IMG/VR virus record: IMGVR_UViG_3300048589_000223 | Span: 1 to 25,990 of that record | Strand: one strand, 5' to 3' | DNA from: a virus | DNA: 25,990 nucleotides | Shown here: positions 21,770 to 25,990 of the stretch, in pieces | Layout: each line of letters opens with the position of its first letter | Numbering within the stretch: position 1 is the first letter of the stretch | Translations under genes and position numbers: made by a program | Notes under the pieces: model-generated | Seen by the model: the letters and a program-made list of their open reading frames with translations, nothing else | Told to the model about the DNA's origin: nothing | Database searches by the model: none

Positions 21770-21924
21770 GTGAGATTGAACTGCTGACGCGCGAAGTGCG
21801 CAGCTTGCGCCTGCTTCTGCTGGGCACGCTGCAATCTCGCATCAAGCGCGGGGATGTGCCAGCACCTGGGCGCGATGGCAAATGGCTGCTGGCGGATGTT
21901 GAGGAATGGGAGGCCGGGCGATGA
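21766..21924 (+). CDS. AlpA/MerR-like small DNA-binding protein (52 aa)
   Basis: This 52-residue protein begins MSEIELLTREVRSLRLLLLG in an ATGA overlap with the previous gene. Its second half (IKRGDVPAPGRDGKWLLADV followed by EEWEAGR) resembles the wing region of AlpA/excisionase-type winged-helix proteins, which read a W-x-x-x-(D/E)-(V/I)-x-x-W pattern. It is the last gene of the phage early operon; the first integron-like core box starts only 4 bases after its stop. Confidence 0.65.
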   Translation: MSEIELLTREVRSLRLLLLGTLQSRIKRGDVPAPGRDGKWLLADVEEWEAGR

Positions 21925-21928
21925 TGTC

Positions 21929-21983
21929 TTTTAACCCAACAGCTAAGCGGCGCGGAGCGTCCGACTGGCGCGCCGAGTTAAAT
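21929..21983 (+). repeat. attC-like site A (left end of array)
   Basis: Right core GTTAAAT (21977-21983) is a perfect GTTRRRY box. Left core may be TTTTAAC (21929-21935) or ACCCAAC (21934-21940). The GGCGCG and CGCGCC arms pair, but the right arm lacks the spacer and L box, so the site is asymmetric and may be a hybrid of phage or attI DNA with the first cassette. Confidence 0.65.
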
Positions 21984-22005
21984 GGCTTTTGACCAAGTGA
22001 GCAAG

Positions 22006-23016
22006 ATGAACAAAGTGATTTTTGGTGACTGCCGCGACACGATGCGCGACCTGAAAGATCAAGGCGTGCGCGTGCAGATGTGCGTGACCTCGCCGCCCTA
22101 CTTCGGGCTGAGGGACTACGGGCACCCCGGACAGATCGGGCTGGAAAAAACGCCCGCCGAATTCGTGGCCGCGCTGGTGGAGGTTTTCGACGGCGTGCGC
22201 GAACTGCTGGCCGACGATGGTGTGCTGTGGCTAAACCTGGGCGACAGCTACGCACGCACCGGCGGCACAGACCGCAAGGTAAGCGAGAGCGCCCAGGTGG
22301 GCAGCACGCGCAACACACTCGAACAGATGTGCGACCGCACCACAAAGGCGCAAGCCTTTGGGCTTAAGCCAAAGGACTTGATTGGTATTCCGTGGCGCGT
22401 CGCCTTTGCCCTGCAAGAGGCGGGATGGTACTTGCGGCAAGACGTGATTTGGCACAAGCCCAACCCGATGCCAGAGAGCGTGACCGACCGCTGCACGAAG
22501 GCGCACGAATACCTGTTTTTGTTGAGTAAGAGCGAGCGGTACTACTTCGACCAGAAGGCGATTCTTGAGCCGGTAAGCCCGAACACTCACGCCCGACTTT
22601 CGCAGAACGTGCAGGCACAGATCGGCAGCGAACGCGCCAACGGCGGGGCAAAAACCAACGGCAACATGAAGGCGGTGGGTCGGAAGTTTGATCCGGGAGC
22701 GGGGAACAAGAACAACCCGAGCTTTGACGCGGCGACGGCGATCATGCCTGACGAGAGGAACAAGCGTTCCGTGTGGACGGTGCCGACGCAGCCCTACAGC
22801 GGCGCGCACTTTGCGACCTTTCCCCCGGCGCTGATTGAGCCGTGCATTTTGGCCGGGAGCAGGCCAGGGGATTTGGTTTTGGACCCCTTCATGGGGAGCG
22901 GAACAACCGCCCAGGTTGCACAGCAGCTCGGGCGCCAGTGGATCGGCTGCGAACTCAACACCGAGTACGCACCGCTGCAACAGGCACGCACGGCACAGAC
23001 CGCGCTTGCCATTTAA
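22006..23016 (+). CDS. Cassette 1: DNA methyltransferase (N4/N6, beta type)
   Basis: The start at 22006 (MNKVIFGDCRDTM) gives 336 residues. Catalytic motif IV is TSPPY at 28-32 and the AdoMet-binding motif I is DPFMGSGTT at 293-301; this IV-then-I order with the recognition domain between them defines the beta class. The SPPY form is more often seen in N4-cytosine enzymes, so N4mC is somewhat more likely than N6mA. No partner restriction nuclease is visible. A solitary methyltransferase in a phage may protect its DNA from host restriction. The TAA stop is part of the closing attC box (ATTTAAC). Confidence 0.9.
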   Translation: MNKVIFGDCRDTMRDLKDQGVRVQMCVTSPPYFGLRDYGHPGQIGLEKTPAEFVAALVEVFDGVRELLADDGVLWLNLGDSYARTGGTDRKVSESAQVGSTRNTLEQMCDRTTKAQAFGLKPKDLIGIPWRVAFALQEAGWYLRQDVIWHKPNPMPESVTDRCTKAHEYLFLLSKSERYYFDQKAILEPVSPNTHARLSQNVQAQIGSERANGGAKTNGNMKAVGRKFDPGAGNKNNPSFDAATAIMPDERNKRSVWTVPTQPYSGAHFATFPPALIEPCILAGSRPGDLVLDPFMGSGTTAQVAQQLGRQWIGCELNTEYAPLQQARTAQTALAI

Positions 23017-23068
23017 CGCAAAAATCAGGGGCGGCTGAAAGCCGTCCCGCTGGATTGCCTGGTTAGCC
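23011..23068 (+). repeat. attC-like site B
   Basis: Left core ATTTAAC (23011-23017), right core GTTAGCC (23062-23068). Between them are unpaired spacers of about five bases, arms ATCAG and CTGGAT with one extra G (23053) as extrahelical base, then a GGGCGGCT/AGCCGTCCC stem with GAA loop. This is the clearest canonical attC fold of the set. Confidence 0.88.
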
Positions 23069-23093
23069 TGGCGCTTACAACGGAGAACGAACC

Positions 23094-23321
23094 ATGAAAC
23101 TGAGCAACTTCATCAAAGGTTTGAAGACGCTGCAACCGTACTACAAGGGCGGAGACGGCTACCACATTGGCGCGGAGCATGACCAGTTCTACGCCTACCA
23201 AACAGAACGCCCGCTGACGTCGGAAGACGTGCAGAAAATGCGCGACCTTGGCTGGTTCCAGCCGGAGCAGGAAGACGACGCAGAGTACGACCCAGAGAAC
23301 GGATGGAGCGCCATCACTTGA
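23094..23321 (+). CDS. Cassette 2: small acidic protein, unknown function
   Basis: This 75-residue protein (MKLSNFIKGLKTLQPYYKGG) has a GGAG ribosome site 8 bases before its start and ends shortly before site C. The C-terminal text (TSEDVQKMRDLGWFQPEQED and DPENGWSAIT) belongs to a type of short hypothetical protein I recall from integron and phage genes, with no known activity. The cassette opening box GTTAGCC and closing box GACTAAC pair with one mismatch. Confidence 0.7.
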   Translation: MKLSNFIKGLKTLQPYYKGGDGYHIGAEHDQFYAYQTERPLTSEDVQKMRDLGWFQPEQEDDAEYDPENGWSAIT

Positions 23322-23325
23322 TGAG

Positions 23326-23384
23326 GACTAACCCGATGGGATCACGCGGCCTCTCTGTGTGCGCAGCTTGTGGCCAAACTAGGA
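23326..23384 (+). repeat. attC-like site C, decayed
   Basis: Left core GACTAAC (23326-23332) is one base off the expected GGCTAAC. The right core should read GTTAGGC but the best candidate is ACTAGGA (23378-23384). Only a GGCC/GGCC arm pair is left. Probably no longer recombinogenic. Confidence 0.4.
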
Positions 23385-23391
23385 GAGTGCA

Positions 23392-23631
23392 ATGAGCGAA
23401 TGGAAAATCCTGCCTCACGTTGAGGCACAGCTTGAGAGCGTGGCAAGGGACGAAGCCTTGCTTTCGCAGGAGGCACACACATACCTGCCGAAGACGCCCG
23501 AGGAAGCGGCGGCCTTCAACCCGCACGAGTGGGTGCTTGAGGCCATGCGCCGCGCCTACAGCATGGGCCGCACAGCGGGCCGCCACGCGGCAAAGGCGGA
23601 AATTCGAGAGGCACTTGGCCTGCCGAAGTGA
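23392..23631 (+). CDS. Cassette 3: small helical protein, unknown function
   Basis: The 79-residue protein (MSEWKILPHVEAQLESVARD) has an AGGAG ribosome site. It is mainly helical: a first helix, a Pro-rich turn (YLPKTPEEAAAFNPHEW), then a second helix with Gly/Ala and His (SMGRTAGRHAAKAEIREALG). The gene stops 4 bases before site D. I do not recognise it. Confidence 0.65.
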   Translation: MSEWKILPHVEAQLESVARDEALLSQEAHTYLPKTPEEAAAFNPHEWVLEAMRRAYSMGRTAGRHAAKAEIREALGLPK

Positions 23632-23634
23632 TGG

Positions 23635-23692
23635 GCCTAACAGTTGACATAAGCCGCGAGCGAAGCGAGTCGGCTTAATGGAAGTGTTCGGC
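23635..23692 (+). repeat. attC-like site D
   Basis: Left core GCCTAAC (23635-23641, perfect), right core GTTCGGC (23686-23692). Spacers of 5-6 bases, then arm CATAAGCCG pairing with CGGCTTAATG, in which A23678 is the extrahelical base, and a GC-rich terminal loop. 58 bases, the same length as site B. Confidence 0.88.
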
Positions 23693-23715
23693 GGCGCAGA
23701 CACAAGGAGCACGAA

Positions 23716-23898
23716 GTGAGCAAAGAGTACGCAGCAATCCCGAAGCACCTGCCGCCAGAAATTGTGGAGGCGCTTCGCAACGACCCAATGACCAGCATCG
23801 AGGACCGGGAGCAGTGGCATATCCGCCTCGGCTGGTTGGTGTGCGCATGGGACGTGATTTTCAGGACGAGCCCTGCGTGTGCGGTTGGCGAGGAGTGA
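23716..23898 (+). CDS. Cassette 4: small protein, GTG start
   Basis: The 60-residue protein (MSKEYAAIPKHLPPEIVEAL) starts with GTG at 23716, supported by an AGGAG site 6 bases upstream. It contains EDREQWHIRLGWLVCAWDVI, a hydrophobic stretch that could be a buried helix. It stops two bases before site E. This cassette is only 267 bases long, gene and site included. Unknown function. Confidence 0.6.
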   Translation: MSKEYAAIPKHLPPEIVEALRNDPMTSIEDREQWHIRLGWLVCAWDVIFRTSPACAVGEE

Positions 23899-23899
23899 C

Positions 23900-23959
23900 G
23901 CCGAACCAATAAGTTAACCGGCGCCCGAATGGGCGTCCGAGTTGAACTGGCGGTTAGGC
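23900..23959 (+). repeat. attC-like site E
   Basis: Left core GCCGAAC (23900-23906), right core GTTAGGC (23953-23959, perfect). Spacers of 4-5 bases, arm AGTTAAC pairing with GTTGAACT with G23944 extrahelical, then GCGCCC/GGGCGT stem with GAAT loop. 60 bases. Confidence 0.88.
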
Positions 23960-23985
23960 CGCCACAACGACGAGAGGAACCAATC

Positions 23986-24465
23986 ATGAAAATGGCAAAG
24001 GCCAGCAAGGCCGATCTGAATATGGCGCTGAAACTGTGCAGCGCCCTTGAAGCAATCGAGCGCCGATTCTTCCCTGATGGCAGCGAGGGCCAGAACGACC
24101 CGGAAGATTTCGACATTGATGACGATGCTCAATGCGGCCAAGTCTTGCGGCACTTGGATGGCATCTTGAGGGGCGGCAGCATTGGCCGCGTCATTTGGGG
24201 CATGGCCGTGTTGCTCGACCCCGAGAACAAGACCGTTGACCCTGACGCCCGCACACTGGAGCCCCACCCGGAAACCGTAGCGGGCAAGCAAGACGCCGCC
24301 GCCTTGAACTGGATCGAGCGCCAGCACCTAGAAGAGCTTGGCATGGGGCTGGTGATCGATGCGCCCAACGATGGCAAGTACTACGTGTGCGGCGACAGCG
24401 GCACGACCCATTACGGCAAAACCCTGCGCGAGGCCGTGGCCAGCGCCATTGCAGAAGGGGTCTAA
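23986..24465 (+). CDS. Cassette 5: 159-aa protein, unknown function
   Basis: The start at 23986 (MKMAKASKADLNMALKLCSA) has a GAGAGGA ribosome site; earlier in-frame ATG text overlaps the attC site and is rejected. The N-terminal half is helical with an acidic cluster (DPEDFDIDDDAQCG); the C-terminal half (MGLVIDAPNDGKYYVCGDSG, then GKTLREAVASAIAEGV) looks like a small alpha/beta domain. The stop TAA lies inside the left core of site F. No known family. Confidence 0.7.
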   Translation: MKMAKASKADLNMALKLCSALEAIERRFFPDGSEGQNDPEDFDIDDDAQCGQVLRHLDGILRGGSIGRVIWGMAVLLDPENKTVDPDARTLEPHPETVAGKQDAAALNWIERQHLEELGMGLVIDAPNDGKYYVCGDSGTTHYGKTLREAVASAIAEGV

Positions 24466-24512
24466 CGCCACGATGACCGCCGCACCGCGTGCGGTCGATT
24501 AACGAGTTCGGC
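24460..24512 (+). repeat. attC-like site F
   Basis: Left core GTCTAAC (24460-24466, perfect), right core GTTCGGC (24506-24512). GACCGC pairs with GCGGTC, with G24497 extrahelical next to it, and the terminal loop is GC-rich. 53 bases. Confidence 0.82.
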
Positions 24513-24533
24513 ACTGCCGACAGAAAGGAAGAC

Positions 24534-25172
24534 ATGAGATTCAGACTTGAGCGCGAAAGCCGCAAGCCGCTGCTGCGGGTGTTCGGGCGATCGGGAGAGA
24601 TTGCATGGGCATCGCTTGGAGTCAGCGGGTTGCAGGCGGAAATTGAGTTCCCGTCCGACTGGCGCGAAGAGCGCCGCGCGTGGGTTCGATTTGGTCTCGG
24701 TCTTGGGAAACTGAGTTTCTCTTTCCCGTGGTCCAAGGTTGTCCCGGACGAGTTCCAGTGCTCAGGGCCGACCTACGGTTTTCACTTCTATGAAGACCTG
24801 TTGTGGATCAGGTACGGAAAAGACGAAGGCAAGCGCACAGACCCACGAATCACGCTGCGCATGCCGTGGTCTTGGAAGCACCGAGAGCACAAGGTTCTGA
24901 GCGAGCCCGAGCAGCACCCGTACACCTACACGCTGCGGTCTGGCGAGGTGCAGCACCGGACAGCAACCATCAAGGCCGAACAGAGGACGTGGACGCGCTG
25001 GTGGATTCCGTTCCGGCGCGTGAGCCGGTCCATTGACGTTGAGTTCAATGCAGAAGTTGGAGAGCGCACTGGGTCATGGAAAGGCGGGTGCATTGGCTGC
25101 GGCTACCAGATGAACCCCGGCGAGACGCCATTGCAGGCACTGCGCCGCATGGAAGCCGAGCGGAAGTTTTGA
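24534..25172 (+). CDS. Cassette 6: conserved 212-aa protein, unknown function
   Basis: The start at 24534 (MRFRLERESRKPLLRVFGRS) follows AAGGAAG; the frame is open from 24489 but the earlier ATG lies in the site F region. The protein is rich in Trp, Phe and Arg, with WVRFGLGLGKLSFSFPW, SGPTYGFHFYEDLLWIRYG, LRSGEVQHRTATIKAEQRTW and GSWKGGCIGCGYQM blocks. These are well-kept motifs of a hypothetical protein family I recall from mobile elements, with no proven activity. It is the longest unknown gene of the array. Confidence 0.75.
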   Translation: MRFRLERESRKPLLRVFGRSGEIAWASLGVSGLQAEIEFPSDWREERRAWVRFGLGLGKLSFSFPWSKVVPDEFQCSGPTYGFHFYEDLLWIRYGKDEGKRTDPRITLRMPWSWKHREHKVLSEPEQHPYTYTLRSGEVQHRTATIKAEQRTWTRWWIPFRRVSRSIDVEFNAEVGERTGSWKGGCIGCGYQMNPGETPLQALRRMEAERKF

Positions 25173-25176
25173 TGCT

Positions 25177-25195
25177 GCCGAACAACTGGTTATGC
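25177..25195 (+). repeat. attC-like site G, minimal (19 bp)
   Basis: Left core GCCGAAC (25177-25183), five bases AACTG, right core GTTATGC (25189-25195). The whole stem and terminal loop are missing. The left core still matches cassette 6 and the right core still matches cassette 7, so the site seems to have lost its centre by deletion. Confidence 0.65.
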
Positions 25196-25207
25196 ACGGA
25201 GGTTGAC

Positions 25208-25483
25208 ATGGAACGGGTTTTTACCGACAAGATCGTGACAGCGAAAAAGCACTACCGCTGCGATGCCAGCGAGTGCTGGAACAGAGCCGGTTACTCGCTG
25301 CTCGACTGCGAGACACCAGAGCAACGCCTGATGGTTGAGGCGGCAGAGGCCGACAAGTGGAAAATTTTGCCGGGGCAGGCATACCGTAAAGTCACCGGAA
25401 TCCATGATGGCGAGTTTGTAACGTACCGGGCAAGGCCTGGAATGGATGCGGTATGTCACGACCTCGATATGTGGGACGAATGA
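25208..25483 (+). CDS. Cassette 7: 91-aa Cys-containing protein
   Basis: The ATG at 25208 follows GGAGG and gives 91 residues (MERVFTDKIVTAKKHYRCDA). CDASECW and a later Cys-His pair (AVCHDLDMW at the end) suggest a small metal-binding site, as in short phage proteins with a KxHxCD motif. A central block (LPGQAYRKVTGIHDGEFVTY) looks beta-rich. The stop lies 4 bases before the left core of site H. Confidence 0.7.
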   Translation: MERVFTDKIVTAKKHYRCDASECWNRAGYSLLDCETPEQRLMVEAAEADKWKILPGQAYRKVTGIHDGEFVTYRARPGMDAVCHDLDMWDE

Positions 25484-25487
25484 GAGT

Positions 25488-25523
25488 GCATAACGCAGAT
25501 TTAAGCGGCCGTACTCGGTCCGC
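25488..25523 (+). repeat. attC-like site H, right half missing
   Basis: Left core GCATAAC (25488-25494) is the exact complement of the box that opens cassette 7. The arm continues with GCAGATTTAAGCGGCCG and the tip closes as GCGGCCG/CGGTCCGC with a TACT loop, but after about 25523 no matching right arm or GTT core follows. The array ends here in phage DNA. Confidence 0.7.
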
Positions 25524-25538
25524 GGCGCGGCTGTAGTG

Positions 25539-25572
25539 AAAAAAACCCCGCCCACCACAAAGGCGAGCGGGG
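25539..25572 (-). terminator. Rho-independent terminator after Rz/Rz1
   Basis: On the minus strand, GCCCCGCTCGCC pairs with GGGCGGGG around a short loop and is followed by seven T (complement of A at 25539-25545). It lies about 40 bases after the Rz stop and would end leftward late transcription before it enters the cassette array. No T tract on the plus side, so it works mainly in one direction. Confidence 0.85.
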
Positions 25573-25576
25573 CAAA

Positions 25577-25594
25577 GCTGGCATCGCAGCCAGC
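25577..25594. repeat. Small perfect hairpin next to the terminator
   Basis: GCTGGC, loop ATCGCA, GCCAGC. It lies between the Rz stop and the terminator. It may stabilise the mRNA end or act together with the terminator. Confidence 0.35.
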
Positions 25595-25613
25595 GGAGAC
25601 AACAGCGGGAGAA

Positions 25614-25990
25614 TCAGGGCGGCGCGGTCAGGATCACGGCGGCATCGTAGGAAGCCTGGCAGGCGGCAAGCTGTAGTCGGATGCCGTCAGCTCGGGCACT
25701 TTCCCGGACAAGAAATTCAGCATCCGATCGGAAAAGCCCGGCTCCGGTGCAGGCCACTGGATCGGCTGCACTTGGGGGCACTGCACTACCAGCGGCGGCG
25801 GGGCGCTGGGGGCGGTTGCGCAGGCTGTCAAGAGCGGCGCGCAGATCAGCAGCGAGGCGAGTCTTTTCATTGGCGGCTTTCTCGGTGATGGCTTGCAATG
25901 TGTCGGCTTGGGCGCGCTCGCGGGCGCGGTGGCCAGCTTCCGCTTTTCGGGCGGTTTCGCTGCGCAGTTGCTCGGCTTGCGCGGTCTCGG
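25614..25990 (-). CDS. Rz-like inner-membrane spanin (DUF2514-like), partial
   Basis: The frame is open to the window edge, so the N-terminal membrane anchor is not visible. The seen part starts as a long charged coiled coil (AQAEQLRSETARKAEAGHRA, then RERAQADTLQAITEKAANEK) and ends with LFRSDAEFLVRESARADGIR and QLAACQASYDA. This is the style of DUF2514-type i-spanins, which span the periplasm and, together with the o-spanin, fuse the two membranes in the last step of lysis. It contains the Rz1 gene in another frame. Confidence 0.8.
   Translation of the reverse strand, partial: ETAQAEQLRSETARKAEAGHRARERAQADTLQAITEKAANEKTRLAADLRAALDSLRNRPQRPAAAGSAVPPSAADPVACTGAGLFRSDAEFLVRESARADGIRLQLAACQASYDAAVILTAPP
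25634..25870 (-). CDS. Rz1-like outer-membrane lipoprotein spanin, embedded in Rz
   Basis: A 78-residue protein lies entirely inside the Rz frame in a different reading phase, as in many phages. MKRLASLLICAPLLTAC is a lipoprotein signal with the lipobox LTAC (Cys17), and the mature part is Pro-rich (PSAPPPL, PIQWPAPEPG), typical of o-spanins, which sit in the outer membrane and bind Rz across the periplasm. Partner in lysis. Confidence 0.85.
   Translation of the reverse strand: MKRLASLLICAPLLTACATAPSAPPPLVVQCPQVQPIQWPAPEPGFSDRMLNFLSGKVPELTASDYSLPPARLPTMPP

Larger units (their letters stand above)
21929..25523 (+). mobile_element. Integron-type cassette array without integrase (CALIN-like), seven cassettes
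   Basis: Seven single-gene units, all on the plus strand, are separated by attC-like sites. Sites B, D, E and F have paired core boxes (RYYYAAC and GTTRRRY types), unpaired spacers, an arm with one extrahelical base, and a short terminal loop. Total site length is 53-60 bases. The opening and closing boxes of each cassette are reverse complements: exact for cassettes 1, 4, 6 and 7, one mismatch for 2 and 5, decayed for 3. No intI gene, attI or Pc promoter is visible in the window. Cassette limits (between G and TT): 21978, 23063, about 23379, 23687, 23954, 24507, 25190, to the truncated end near 25523. Confidence 0.9.

Noticed and set aside
21921-21992. 23-codon frame starting in an ATGA overlap after the AlpA-like gene
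   Set aside because: It runs straight through attC-like site A and has no protein-like character; probably incidental.
23011-24512. attC-like hairpins as plain transcription terminators
   Set aside because: None is followed by a T tract, and the core boxes, spacers and extrahelical bases are not terminator traits.
25501-25545. Rightward terminator for the cassette array at the same hairpin
   Set aside because: The A tract precedes the stem on the plus strand and no T tract follows it, so it fits only leftward transcription.
1-25990. Diversity-generating retroelement or integrase expected in a BPP-1-like or temperate phage
   Set aside because: No reverse transcriptase motif, template/variable repeat pair, or tyrosine/serine recombinase was seen on either strand in this window.

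Overview
The window is a piece of a tailed double-stranded DNA phage genome (or prophage). It is GC-rich, and the gene style suggests a beta-proteobacterial, perhaps Burkholderiales, host; that host call is inference from style only. No integrase, rRNA, tRNA, CRISPR array or ordinary chromosomal gene is visible.

Layout. A control region at about 18.17-18.32 kb separates two divergent gene runs. Leftward (minus strand, 18173 to 1): a Cro-like repressor, an HNH/HTH protein, two tiny genes, a ParB-like protein, an SF2 helicase, a Toprim primase, a second HNH/HTH paralogue, a RusA resolvase, small genes, NinB, an inserted HNH endonuclease, a Ref-like HNH protein, small genes, then packaging and head genes (TerS, TerL, portal, several structural proteins, scaffold, major capsid protein cut by the window edge). 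Most neighbours are joined by 4-nt ATGA overlaps, so they form one long translationally coupled unit. Rightward (plus strand, 18318 to 21924): small early genes, an ERF annealing protein, SSB, a Gp157-like protein, more small genes and an AlpA-like protein. The control region carries three near-identical 12-bp palindromes around two divergent promoters, a lambda-like arrangement; the leftward promoter appears to make a leaderless repressor mRNA.

The most striking part is 21929-25523. Seven plus-strand genes (a DNA methyltransferase and six small proteins of unknown function) are each followed by an integron attC-like site: core boxes of the RYYYAAC and GTTRRRY type flanking an imperfect dyad with an unpaired spacer and an extrahelical base. 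The box that opens a cassette is the exact reverse complement of the box that closes the same cassette in four of seven cases, and differs by one base in two more. This is the signature of excised and reinserted integron cassettes. No integron integrase or attI is seen here, so this is a cassette array without integrase (CALIN type) inside a phage genome, between the end of the early rightward operon and the lysis genes. The phage promoter at 18.27 kb could express it.

At the right edge, leftward Rz/Rz1 spanin genes end at a rho-independent terminator (25539-25572). If the genome is circularly permuted, this is probably the end of the late leftward operon that leaves the window at base 1, which places the cassette array in a convergent, non-essential gap.
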